Shown: positions 23,061 to 31,290 of the stretch, in pieces
Layout: every line of letters starts with the position of its first letter
Position numbering within the stretch: position 1 is the first letter of the stretch
NCBI RefSeq assembly: GCF_000626635.1
Contig: NZ_CP007451.1
Span: 3,578,501 to 3,642,500 of the forward strand
Direction: 5' to 3'
DNA length: 64,000 bases
Source: Draconibacterium orientale
GTDB taxonomy: Bacteria > Bacteroidota > Bacteroidia > Bacteroidales > Prolixibacteraceae
Program-made: the position numbers and the translations under genes
The notes under the pieces: model-generated
Databases searched by the model: none
What the model saw: the letters and a program-made list of their open reading frames with translations, nothing else
What the model was told of the DNA's origin: nothing

Positions 23061-24785
23061 TTATAAAGCAACCGAAGTGCTTGTAGTGCCTGCTTTTTGC
23101 GAGATGTATTCAAGCGTTACTTCACCTTTTCCCCGAACAATAAATTCGTATTCTGCCGAACTGTGCCCCGGAATGGCAAAGAACTGAACCTCAGGTTTAT
23201 GTTCCTTGTAGCTTACCTGATCGAGGCGGTAATCATTTATTTTACCGCCGGCAATAACTTTGGCGCCCGAAACTTTCAGGTGGTCGATAGTATATAATTT
23301 ATCTTTAACAGCCTGGGCGGTCATGGTCGATAAACCGTTTTTGTTTGTTAAGCGAACCCGAATTCGTTTCAGGTTATTACTAAGCTCTTTTACCTCAAAT
23401 ACATCCATTTCCACTTTTGGTGTTTCGTTAGCTGCCAGCAGTACTACCGAGGCGTTGCGGTGCACCAAATCGGGCAGCATAAACGGATGAGGCAAACGAG
23501 AGCTCATTTTTACCCAGCCACCAATTTCAATTTCGCCGTAAACGGGGTGGTTGTAGGGGTGCCAGTCTTTGTACAATTCGCCCTGCGCCACATTGTCGTT
23601 AAATTTTAGCTGTTCGCGGTTCCGCTCGGTACGGTCATTTTCAGAACCGGCTGAAGGTTTAGCACTTTTCGCCTTGTAGGTTTCCTGCTCGCGCATAAAC
23701 AGTTCGCCAACAAAGGTATATGACCCATGTACAAAGAACATTTGCCCGTCGGAGTCACCAAAAGTTGGGTAAAGTTCAACCGAGGTCATGTAAACATAGC
23801 CGGGCGTAATTTTAATGGCTTCTTTACCGATAACATCGTAGGCGGCAATATCCGAAGCCGGAAGAGCTGTTGTATTATCAGCCGGAACACGAAGCCACAT
23901 ACCACCTGAGTTATGGAATGAAAAGTTAACGATGATATTGGGGTGTTTTGCTGCAAACTCATCAACAGCTTTTATTCCAATTCCTGAGAACGGAAAGTTT
24001 CCGGCACCACGCTGAACGTAGGGTGGTTGCCAGTGGTAGCCCCAGTTACGGTTCGGATCGAGATAACCTTCAGCATCTTCATTAAATCTGCCGTCGCCAT
24101 CGTTGTCAATTCCTTCCGAGCCCAAAATAGTGTATTCCCCTTTTTCGCCGGGTTTTACGCGAACCATAATACGCGGATCTTCCGGATCGGGTTTATAATT
24201 TCCGTTCGGATCTTTTATACGCATCTGGCAAATGCTGCCGTCGCCATCCAGGTCATCCGGGGCATCTTCATCAAATAAGCCGTCGCCATCGTCGTCTTTC
24301 GGAATGCGGATACTTCGGCTTGAACTTGGCGTGTGTGCATCCTTAAAAAAGTGGTTGCGCCCATCCACATTCACCACCGGAATAATGTAGTGTACGTTGC
24401 TATCGACAGCTTTTGTAACCTGCTCGTTTTTGCCATATTTGGTCAACAACATATTGGCGTAGTACAGGCATACTTCACCGGCCTGAACCTCGTTGCCGTG
24501 AATATTGCCGTCAACCCAAACACCCGGTTTGTCGTGTTCGGCACCGGTTTTTTTGTTGTTGATGGTAAGGGCATAAATTTTCAATCCTTCTTCGCTTTCG
24601 CCAACCGATTCCAGTTTGGTCAGATCAGGATAAGCCTCATGAAGTACTTCCAGTGCTTTTACCACATCGTCGTAATCGTAATATCGGTCGAAACGCAGCG
24701 GTACTTCAATCTTTGGCTCATTGGCGGCAAATACCGCAACTGCCACTGAGAATATTACTAGTAATGAAAATATTTTGCGTATCAT
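23061..24785 (-). CDS. Secreted M14 zinc carboxypeptidase-like protein
   Basis: A 574-residue exported metallopeptidase. After a signal peptide (1-20, ending VFAAN) the M14 domain carries the zinc ligands His96 and Glu99 in GNIHGNEVQAGE, the third ligand His in NFSFHNSGGMW (~290) and the probable catalytic Glu in TFVGELFMREQE (~360). Between them lie acidic DxDxDG calcium-loop-like stretches (DDDGDGLFDED, DLDGDGSICQ, DNDGDGRFNED). It should trim C-terminal residues from peptides in the periplasm or outside. The upstream gene, 2 bp away on the same strand, is a paralogue without the active-site residues; the pair is an operon. Confidence 0.88.
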   Translation of the reverse strand: MIRKIFSLLVIFSVAVAVFAANEPKIEVPLRFDRYYDYDDVVKALEVLHEAYPDLTKLESVGESEEGLKIYALTINNKKTGAEHDKPGVWVDGNIHGNEVQAGEVCLYYANMLLTKYGKNEQVTKAVDSNVHYIIPVVNVDGRNHFFKDAHTPSSSRSIRIPKDDDGDGLFDEDAPDDLDGDGSICQMRIKDPNGNYKPDPEDPRIMVRVKPGEKGEYTILGSEGIDNDGDGRFNEDAEGYLDPNRNWGYHWQPPYVQRGAGNFPFSGIGIKAVDEFAAKHPNIIVNFSFHNSGGMWLRVPADNTTALPASDIAAYDVIGKEAIKITPGYVYMTSVELYPTFGDSDGQMFFVHGSYTFVGELFMREQETYKAKSAKPSAGSENDRTERNREQLKFNDNVAQGELYKDWHPYNHPVYGEIEIGGWVKMSSRLPHPFMLPDLVHRNASVVLLAANETPKVEMDVFEVKELSNNLKRIRVRLTNKNGLSTMTAQAVKDKLYTIDHLKVSGAKVIAGGKINDYRLDQVSYKEHKPEVQFFAIPGHSSAEYEFIVRGKGEVTLEYISQKAGTTSTSVAL

Positions 24786-24787
24786 GA

Positions 24788-26638
24788 TTAACCTCCAATT
24801 TTAATTTGTTCAACTACATCGGTAAAAACTGCCGATTCAATTCCGGCAGTAATACTTGTGTTTTTGCTTGCTTTCAGCAGCCAGGCGTATTTTTTTACCT
24901 GGTTGGCACCAATTGCTCCAACGGGTGTGCGCAGTTTGCCTTCCAATAGTTCCATATCGCCATCGAGCGTAAGAATTACAGGAGCCGGCTGGCCATTTCG
25001 CTGTCCCATTGAAATCGGGGAGGGAAGCGCTCCGTTGTTGGCCACATACAATTCCAGTTTGAAAATTCCGCCACCCATGTCGGTTACTTTTTTGTCGGCA
25101 ATGGCGAACTCTGGCAGTTCGTTTGATAATTGGAGCAACCAGGGCAATTGCGTTGCCAGTAAAGGCTCGATCTTGTCAGCTTTTGGCGTCGTTTCCAGGT
25201 AAGGCGCATAACCACCCACTTCTACTTCATCAAAATCGGGATGATCCACTTTTGTCCAGGCAACAAATCCTGCACCGTCCAATTCTGCATCAGAATAAGC
25301 CAGCAGAGTTTTGTCTTTTTCGCTCAATTCATCCTTTTTATCCGGCTTTTCCTCTTTCTTTTTCTTGTCATCCGAGGCGTCTTTGTCCTCCTCTTTTTTC
25401 GCTTCTTCTTTTACTTTCGGAACGGAAAATAGTTGCATGCTAAACGATGGCACGCCGAGGTGGTAATACGCCCACAATTCAAAAGAACCATCTTTTGCCG
25501 GAACCGGATCCAGGGTTTCAGTGCTAAAATCTTTTGCTTTCAGGTACTTTTTATACGCTTCGGCATATTTTTCATAGAAAACCAGGTCGTCTTCCAGTGG
25601 ATTAGTGGCCGGCCCCAAACTCAGGCAGCTGGCCACCAACGATGCAGTAACCTCGGTACCCGGAGATACGACCGCTTTAAACAACTCGATTGCTTCGTTC
25701 ATGGTGTAGGTTTTATTGGCATCGGCGTTAAGCATGGAGGCATAACGGCGCGGAATTTTTAATTTATCGAGGTTGGCATCGCCTTTACGGCCGCCTTTTG
25801 GCGGAACCAGGCAGAAGTTTGATGTGCCCAAAGTATAAACCATCGAGATCTCGGGTCGGTCGAAAATAAAACGCAGTATTCCATACACTTCAGGTGTTTG
25901 GCCTGCAAACAAACCGGCCTCCTTATTTTCATAAGGGAAAAGGTGCGGAAAGGCAATTCCCACGTTAATTCCGCCAGTACCGTCTTCGTTATATAAACCG
26001 TCTTTGTCGTTGTCAAATCCTTCTGTCAGCACTTTATAGGCCCCACGTTCGCCTTCTTTTTTATCGGCTTTTTTCATTAGCCGTGCATCTTCTTTCGAAA
26101 CAATATAGCTGCCTTCAATGCTTTTAATACGCATTTGAGTGATCAGTCCGTCGCCGTTCAAATCATCCGGACCATCTTCATTGGTGGCCTCGTCTCCATC
26201 GTTATTTATTTTAAAAAGGTTGGTGGCCTGCCCGGTTTTTAATGCCGAAAAATAAACCGCAGAAGCATCAGGATTAGGCTGTGGCATGATGTACCATTTT
26301 ACATTTTTGGTGTAAGCCGTTGAATCCATTAACAGTTTTGCCAGGTACAGCGCGCCCTCCGTGGCCAGGGGTACATTCCCCTCGAAATTGGCACCCACAA
26401 AAATTGCCGGAACATCGCTGAGGTTTGCGCCAATTTCCAATACGGTAATCGGTTCGCCACCCGGACTTTCGGCAATGTTGTGCAATTTGGCATTTCCCGA
26501 AGAAAATTCGTTTAACATTTGCTGAACTTCCCGGTTGGTGTGGTATTTCTCAAAACCGGTATCAGACTGCGCTTTTAGGCCGGAGCTGATAAAAATAAGC
26601 ATCCCGGAAAAGCACAAGCAGAGTAGTTTTTTGACCAT
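24788..26638 (-). CDS. Catalytically inactive M14 carboxypeptidase paralogue
   Basis: A 616-residue exported protein with a signal peptide (1-23) and the same order of parts as the downstream peptidase, including the calcium-loop-like DGDEATNEDGPDDLNGDG. Where the active enzyme has GNIHGNEVQAGE this one reads GANFEGNVPLATE, so His and Glu zinc ligands are replaced by Glu and Val. The third zinc His (SFHNSGG) corresponds to GTSNFCLVPP, and the catalytic Glu region reads FSMQLFS. A lysine/glutamate-rich linker (~400-440) is an insertion. All catalytic positions are lost while the fold appears intact, so it is a pseudo-enzyme, possibly a subunit, inhibitor or binding partner of the active peptidase. 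Confidence 0.8.
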   Translation of the reverse strand: MVKKLLCLCFSGMLIFISSGLKAQSDTGFEKYHTNREVQQMLNEFSSGNAKLHNIAESPGGEPITVLEIGANLSDVPAIFVGANFEGNVPLATEGALYLAKLLMDSTAYTKNVKWYIMPQPNPDASAVYFSALKTGQATNLFKINNDGDEATNEDGPDDLNGDGLITQMRIKSIEGSYIVSKEDARLMKKADKKEGERGAYKVLTEGFDNDKDGLYNEDGTGGINVGIAFPHLFPYENKEAGLFAGQTPEVYGILRFIFDRPEISMVYTLGTSNFCLVPPKGGRKGDANLDKLKIPRRYASMLNADANKTYTMNEAIELFKAVVSPGTEVTASLVASCLSLGPATNPLEDDLVFYEKYAEAYKKYLKAKDFSTETLDPVPAKDGSFELWAYYHLGVPSFSMQLFSVPKVKEEAKKEEDKDASDDKKKKEEKPDKKDELSEKDKTLLAYSDAELDGAGFVAWTKVDHPDFDEVEVGGYAPYLETTPKADKIEPLLATQLPWLLQLSNELPEFAIADKKVTDMGGGIFKLELYVANNGALPSPISMGQRNGQPAPVILTLDGDMELLEGKLRTPVGAIGANQVKKYAWLLKASKNTSITAGIESAVFTDVVEQIKIGG

Positions 26639-26952
26639 AATAAATGTGTTTTTTTATGAATGATTTTTTAAATTTTGATTCGTCGATTAGGCGCGCTACA
26701 ACCAATAATGAAAGAAATATGTTCAAACCATAGTGTGAAAATTACATTAATTTCTTAAAAAAGCAGAATTTACTGACATAAATATGATGGAGTTCCCGGT
26801 TTTGATGTCGGTTCTGCTTTTTCTTTTATTCAGAAATGTATTTGATAGTGCCAAAAAGTATAAATTTAGTGTCAGTTTATGTATTGCTAATGCTGTTAAA
26901 GAGCTTTAATTTTATGTTCTTAAAATTTACTAAACCAAATAAAACAAACAAA
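26639..26952. other. Divergent intergenic region (M14 pair / GH78)
   Basis: This AT-rich stretch must contain the promoters of the M14 operon and the rhamnosidase. Candidate elements (TTTG at 26841-26844 with TAAATTTA at 26861-26868) have a poor spacer. No RNA gene or repeat was recognised. Confidence 0.35.
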
Positions 26953-29682
26953 ATGAAGCATTCAATAGCTTTACTTAAATCATTCCTTTTAATTGTAATT
27001 CTAAGTGTTTTTTCATCAGTGCTTTATGCAAAAACAGGTGTAAAAAAACTTGTTTGCGAGTACCACGAAAATCCTGTTGGTATTGATGTCGAACAACCAA
27101 GGTTAAGCTGGCAACTTTATTCCGATCAGCAGAATGTAGTTCAGTCGGCCTACGAAATCAGGGTGGCAGGCACGGTGAAAGATTTGTCATCAAAAAGTAA
27201 ACAGTTGTGGAATTCGGGAAAGATTGAATCCGATCAGTCGGTAAATGTTGTTTATGGCGGGCCGCAACCCGAATCGATGCAACGTATGTACTGGCAGGTG
27301 CGGGTTTGGGATAATACCGGCAAAGCAAGTGGCTGGAGCGAACCGGCCTACTGGGAAATGGGAATTCTGGAGCCCGAGTTATGGAAAGCGTCGTGGATTA
27401 CTTTGCCCAACGAACCGGAGTCAGAAGGTTCAAAGCCGGCACAGTATTACCGCAATGAATTTTCCACTTCAAAAACGATAAAATCGGCACGGGCGTATGT
27501 AACCTCGCACGGGCTGTATCAGCTGTTTTTAAATGGCGATAAAGTAGGCGACCAGTTGTTTACACCCGGCTGGACCAGCTACAATAAACGTTTGCAATAC
27601 CAGACTTACGATGTAACCAGAATGTTGCAGAAAGAGAACGCTGTGGGTGTTGTTTTGGGCGATGGCTGGTACCGCGGAAATATAGGCTGGAGTAGTGCCG
27701 ATGGTTATTACGGAAGTAAACTGGCACTGTTATTTCAGCTGAAAATTGATTATACCGACGGGAGCAGCGAGTGGATAGTAAGCGATAAAAACTGGAAAGT
27801 AAACAATGGCCCGATACGCAAATCGGATATCTATAACGGGGAGACTTACGATGCACGTTTGGAATTGACAGGCTGGACAAGTAACGGATTTAACGCTGCT
27901 GACTGGAAGAGTGTTGAAGAAACAGATCAATCAAAAGATCTGTTGATTGCACCTCAGGGGGTGCCTGTAAAAGCTGTTGAAGAGCTTAAGCCAATTGAAT
28001 TTATTACTACGCCAAAAGGCGAAAAGGTGTACGACATGGGCCAGAACATGGTTGGCTGGGTACGCATAAAAATGAAAGGTAAAGAGGGGCAAAAAGTGCA
28101 ACTGAAATTTGCTGAAGTACTTGATAAAGAAGGTAATTTTTATACCGCTAACTTACGAGGAGCAGAATGCACTGATACCTATATTTTCGGGAAAGACGGA
28201 GAGGCTGTTTACGAACCTAAATTTACTTTCCATGGTTTCCGCTACCTGCAGTTGATAGGTTTTGATGAGCTGCCGGCCAAAGAAGACATAACCGGTGTGG
28301 TTATTTATTCGGATATGGAGCCAACCGGCACATTTGCCTGTAACGATGAAATGATCAATCAGCTGCAGCACAATATTCAGTGGGGACAAAAAGGGAATTT
28401 CCTTGATGTGCCAACTGACTGTCCGCAACGCGACGAACGTTTAGGCTGGACCGGAGATGCACAGGTATTTAGCATGACTGCCGGATACAATTTTAACGTG
28501 GCTGCATTTTACACCAAGTGGATGAAAGATGTGGAAGCCGATCAGCTTGACAATGGCGCTATTCCACATGTGATTCCTGATGTGTTGAATGGCCAGGGAG
28601 GCGCTACCGGATGGGCCGATGCAGTAGCTATAATTCCGTGGTCGGTGTATAAAATTTATGGCGATACGCGTATTCTTAAAGAAAGTTACCCGGCCATTAC
28701 CAAATGGGTAGGTTATATGAATGAACGGGCAGGCGACGATTATCTGTGGACGGGCGATGCTCATTTTGGCGACTGGCTGGCTTATGCCACAACAAGTTCG
28801 GATTACCCGGGAGCCACCACCGAAAAAGACCTGCTGGCAACGGCTTATTTTTATTACACAACTACTTTAACGTCCAAAATCGCCCGGCTAATTGGCAAAC
28901 CACAGGATGCCGAAAAGTATAAACAACTGGCAGCAAACATAAAAACGGCTTTTAACGCCGAGTTTGTTACGCCCAACGGACGTCTGGTTTCGCACACGCA
29001 AACGGCTTATGTTAACGCGCTTACGTTTGGCATATTGCCCGATAGTATGGTTGACGATGCAGCTGCTTACCTGGCAAAAGATGTGGAGAAATTCAGACAC
29101 CTCACCACCGGCTTTTTAGGTACGCCAATTTTATGCCCGACACTTTCGGCCATTGGCCGCGACGATTTAGCCTTTATGTTGCTGAACCGCAAAGATTACC
29201 CATCGTGGTTATACCCGGTTACACAAGGCGCAACAACAATATGGGAGCGCTGGGACGGACAAAAGCCCGACGGATCGTTCCAGGATGTGGGAATGAACAG
29301 CTTTAACCATTATGCTTACGGTGCAATTGGCGAGTGGCTGTACAACCATGTGGCCGGTATAAAAGTTGACGAAAACAATCCGGGGTACAAGAAATTCTTC
29401 CTGGCACCAAATCCGGGCGGTGGTTTAACCCATGTAAATGCAACTTTCGATTCGATGTATGGAAAGATCGTTTCCGACTGGAAGGTTAGCGACGGACAAA
29501 TGACCTACCAGGTTGAAGTACCTGCAAACACTTCTGCCGAAGTGGTGCTGCCAAAAGCAAAAGTAGCCGAAGTTACCATGCCCGGCAATTTAAAATCAAA
29601 CGCAAATCAAAACGGAGCAGATGTAACGGTAACCGTAGGATCGGGAGCTTATACCTTTACATATCCGATGGCGAACCAATAA
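26953..29682 (+). CDS. Secreted GH78 alpha-L-rhamnosidase
   Basis: A 909-residue inverting alpha-L-rhamnosidase. The start at ATG 26953 is chosen because a clean signal peptide (MKHSIALLKSF onward, ending VLYAK) begins there; the frame is open 39 codons further upstream but that part has no signal-like order. The N-terminal beta domains (~25-400) begin with CEYHENPVGIDVEQPRLSW, the (alpha/alpha)6 barrel follows (~420-800) with the general acid region DVPTDCPQRDERLGWTGDA and the base Glu in GATTIWERWDG, and a C-terminal beta domain closes it. It removes terminal rhamnose from pectin (rhamnogalacturonan), ulvan-like or glycoside substrates. Together with the uronate operon this suggests pectin or ulvan-like polysaccharides. 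Confidence 0.92.
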   Translation: MKHSIALLKSFLLIVILSVFSSVLYAKTGVKKLVCEYHENPVGIDVEQPRLSWQLYSDQQNVVQSAYEIRVAGTVKDLSSKSKQLWNSGKIESDQSVNVVYGGPQPESMQRMYWQVRVWDNTGKASGWSEPAYWEMGILEPELWKASWITLPNEPESEGSKPAQYYRNEFSTSKTIKSARAYVTSHGLYQLFLNGDKVGDQLFTPGWTSYNKRLQYQTYDVTRMLQKENAVGVVLGDGWYRGNIGWSSADGYYGSKLALLFQLKIDYTDGSSEWIVSDKNWKVNNGPIRKSDIYNGETYDARLELTGWTSNGFNAADWKSVEETDQSKDLLIAPQGVPVKAVEELKPIEFITTPKGEKVYDMGQNMVGWVRIKMKGKEGQKVQLKFAEVLDKEGNFYTANLRGAECTDTYIFGKDGEAVYEPKFTFHGFRYLQLIGFDELPAKEDITGVVIYSDMEPTGTFACNDEMINQLQHNIQWGQKGNFLDVPTDCPQRDERLGWTGDAQVFSMTAGYNFNVAAFYTKWMKDVEADQLDNGAIPHVIPDVLNGQGGATGWADAVAIIPWSVYKIYGDTRILKESYPAITKWVGYMNERAGDDYLWTGDAHFGDWLAYATTSSDYPGATTEKDLLATAYFYYTTTLTSKIARLIGKPQDAEKYKQLAANIKTAFNAEFVTPNGRLVSHTQTAYVNALTFGILPDSMVDDAAAYLAKDVEKFRHLTTGFLGTPILCPTLSAIGRDDLAFMLLNRKDYPSWLYPVTQGATTIWERWDGQKPDGSFQDVGMNSFNHYAYGAIGEWLYNHVAGIKVDENNPGYKKFFLAPNPGGGLTHVNATFDSMYGKIVSDWKVSDGQMTYQVEVPANTSAEVVLPKAKVAEVTMPGNLKSNANQNGADVTVTVGSGAYTFTYPMANQ

Positions 29683-29765
29683 TTTTTTCGTAGCCCTTAC
29701 GGACTACGCTATAAAATACCGGACTTTCAGTCTTGTAGGATAAAAGGGGCAAAACCCCGGCACGT

Positions 29766-29805
29766 AACAGCATCGTTCGTAAGGGCGATGCTGTTGTATT
29801 TTATT
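29766..29805 (+). terminator. Terminator after the GH78 gene
   Basis: AACAGCATCG (29766-29775) pairs with CGATGCTGTT (29786-29795), 10-base loop, then GTATTTTATT. A smaller stem, CGTAG/CTACG, precedes it. Confidence 0.65.
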
Positions 29806-29820
29806 GGATAAGGAGTGCAA

Positions 29821-29852
29821 TTTGTCTTTTTACAAAATCTAAACTATCTTGT
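29821..29852 (+). promoter_or_regulatory. Promoter of the 236-aa unknown gene
   Basis: TTTG (29821-29824), exact 20-base spacer, TATCTTGT (29845-29852). Predicted start ~29859, 33 bases before the ATG. Spacing is ideal; the -7 element has mismatches in its last bases. Confidence 0.45.
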
Positions 29853-29891
29853 GCTTAACAAAAAACTATTCATTTACCCAAATCGAAAAAA

Positions 29892-30602
29892 ATGCCAGCA
29901 ATCAACCAAACAAACAAGCCCGACGAAGTAAAATCGTCGCGTCCAAATCAACCCGTTCCTTCGTTTTTGCAGGAAGCCGAAAACCTTTATGTATGGTGTG
30001 TTGATGATATTCCTGAACTGAAAAAAGCCGGTATTGATGAGGACCTGATAAACAACTTGCCGGAAAACATTAAAGCTTGTCGTGATGCTCAAACCCTGTG
30101 GAAAAAGAAACTAAAAACGCCGGGCGAAGCACAGGTGCAATGGAATTTACAACTACCGGAAGCCCGTCAATTAGCAGCAGAACTGTTACGTAGCATGCGC
30201 TTTGCCTTTCGGAATAATGCCGATTTATTAGCCCGTCTAAAATATATTACAAAAGGTAACGGCTATGCAAATCTTATTCAGAAGCTGAATGATTTGGCGC
30301 TACTGGGGGGCAAATACAAGCAACAGCTTACAGCTGTTGGATTTGATCTGGGATTGTTTGATACGGCAATCGCAAAATCGAAAGAGTTAGCCGGTTTGTG
30401 GGCACAAACTAAAAACGAAAATGCCCGTTTAGATGAAGTGGCAGTTGTGCGTAATAAAGCGTTCTGGACCTTGCATCAGCAGGTATCAGAAATCCGCGCG
30501 GCCGGCCAGTATATCTTTCGCCACCGAAAAGACCGTTATGTGGGTTACGTCAGTCAATACTGGAAGAAAAAGGATAAACGCAAAAACAATTCTGCCAGCT
30601 AA
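29892..30602 (+). CDS. Unknown 236-aa helical, charged protein
   Basis: I do not recognise a characterised family. The protein has no signal peptide or membrane segment; it is rich in Lys, Arg, Glu, Gln and Ala and predicted mostly alpha-helical. An N-terminal 25 residues (Pro/Ser/Asn-rich) precede a helical body (~30-190) and a strongly basic C terminus (EIRAAGQYIFRHRKDRY then KKKDKRKN), which could contact nucleic acid. It has its own promoter-like sequence and stands alone. Starting 28 bp after its stop is a 225-bp array of 21-bp-spaced heptamers in two opposing blocks, so the array lies either in its 3' untranslated RNA or is a DNA site beside it. A functional link between the two is speculation. 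Confidence 0.6.
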   Translation: MPAINQTNKPDEVKSSRPNQPVPSFLQEAENLYVWCVDDIPELKKAGIDEDLINNLPENIKACRDAQTLWKKKLKTPGEAQVQWNLQLPEARQLAAELLRSMRFAFRNNADLLARLKYITKGNGYANLIQKLNDLALLGGKYKQQLTAVGFDLGLFDTAIAKSKELAGLWAQTKNENARLDEVAVVRNKAFWTLHQQVSEIRAAGQYIFRHRKDRYVGYVSQYWKKKDKRKNNSAS

Positions 30603-30630
30603 ATCCCGTCATCGTATCAAATATTGTTAT

Positions 30631-30855
30631 GCGAGGTGCTCCTAAAAGGGCACGAGGGATAATTATATACCTGCGAGGGATATATAATAGCATGCGAGGG
30701 ACTTATAATATTACGCGAGGGACAAAAAACAGGGTGCGAGGGAACCTCGCATACTAATATTAATACCTCGCATGCAATTATTAGTACCTCGCGTATATAA
30801 AAAAGTACCTCGCATAATGATAATAATCCCTCGCATGTATTTATTAGTCCCTCGC
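30631..30855. repeat. 21-bp-phased inverted array of GCGAGGG heptamers (6 + 6)
   Basis: GCGAGG(G) starts at 30631, 30652 (as ACGAGGG), 30673, 30694, 30715 and 30736, always 21 bp apart. Its complement (C)CCTCGC then ends at 30750, 30771, 30792, 30813, 30834 and 30855, again exactly 21 bp apart. The two blocks meet at GCGAGGGAACCTCGC (30736-30750). The 14-15-bp spacers are AT-rich (often TATAATA- or TAATAAT-like) but differ from one another and are not mirror images across the centre. The spacing equals two turns of B-DNA, so all heptamers face the same side. It could be a protein-binding array or, as RNA, a long segmented hairpin. No similarity to CRISPR repeats. Confidence 0.9.
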
Positions 30856-31290
30856 ACGGCAATATTGTGTACTGGGATAGCAATTATTCTTGCAGCCCTA
30901 ACAAACTATGCTAAAAATAACGAGTGCTTCGGGGCAAGGAAATGAATGCCAGACGTCAGGAAATAGCTGCTTCAGGTTAAGAAACTAACAATTGAAGTCA
31001 GGCAATAATCGTTTCATACAGAATATATCGAGCTTGTGCAACTTTTTCTGTTCGGAACGGTTCTTAATAAAAGTTAAAATATTGCACGATATTTAGCGAT
31101 ATTAAATTATAGAATGGTGATCTTAATTACTTTCGCTAAGTATTAAAATATGTAAAATCGCCACGAAAACAATTAGCTTGAGTAAATGCACATGTTTATT
31201 CAAGAAAAGAAAACATAGTCAGTTGATTCTCTTTATCTTAGCTGCTAATTAGCCAGGCTGTATGATAAATGAGGCAATTGCTTATTTATT
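30856..31290. other. Intergenic region before the DUF5686 gene
   Basis: About 435 bp of AT-rich DNA without a convincing ORF. A hairpin CTTGAGTAAA (31177-31186) / TTTATTCAAG (31195-31204) lies 86 bp before the next gene and may be a regulatory stem. I see no clear promoter pair. Confidence 0.35.

Noticed and set aside
26836-26952. N-terminal extension of the rhamnosidase
   Set aside because: The extra 39 residues precede a complete signal peptide, so the later ATG is the likely start.
30631-30855. CRISPR array
   Set aside because: The repeat core is only 6-7 bp, the unit 21 bp, the orientation flips in the middle and no cas gene is near.
30617-30883. Minus-strand ORF over the phased array with a seven-residue repeat (CEGLINT, CEVLIIA and similar)
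   Set aside because: A 21-bp unit in an open frame automatically gives heptapeptide repeats. The start would be TTG, the composition changes at the array centre, and no promoter is seen. I treat it as a by-product of the array.
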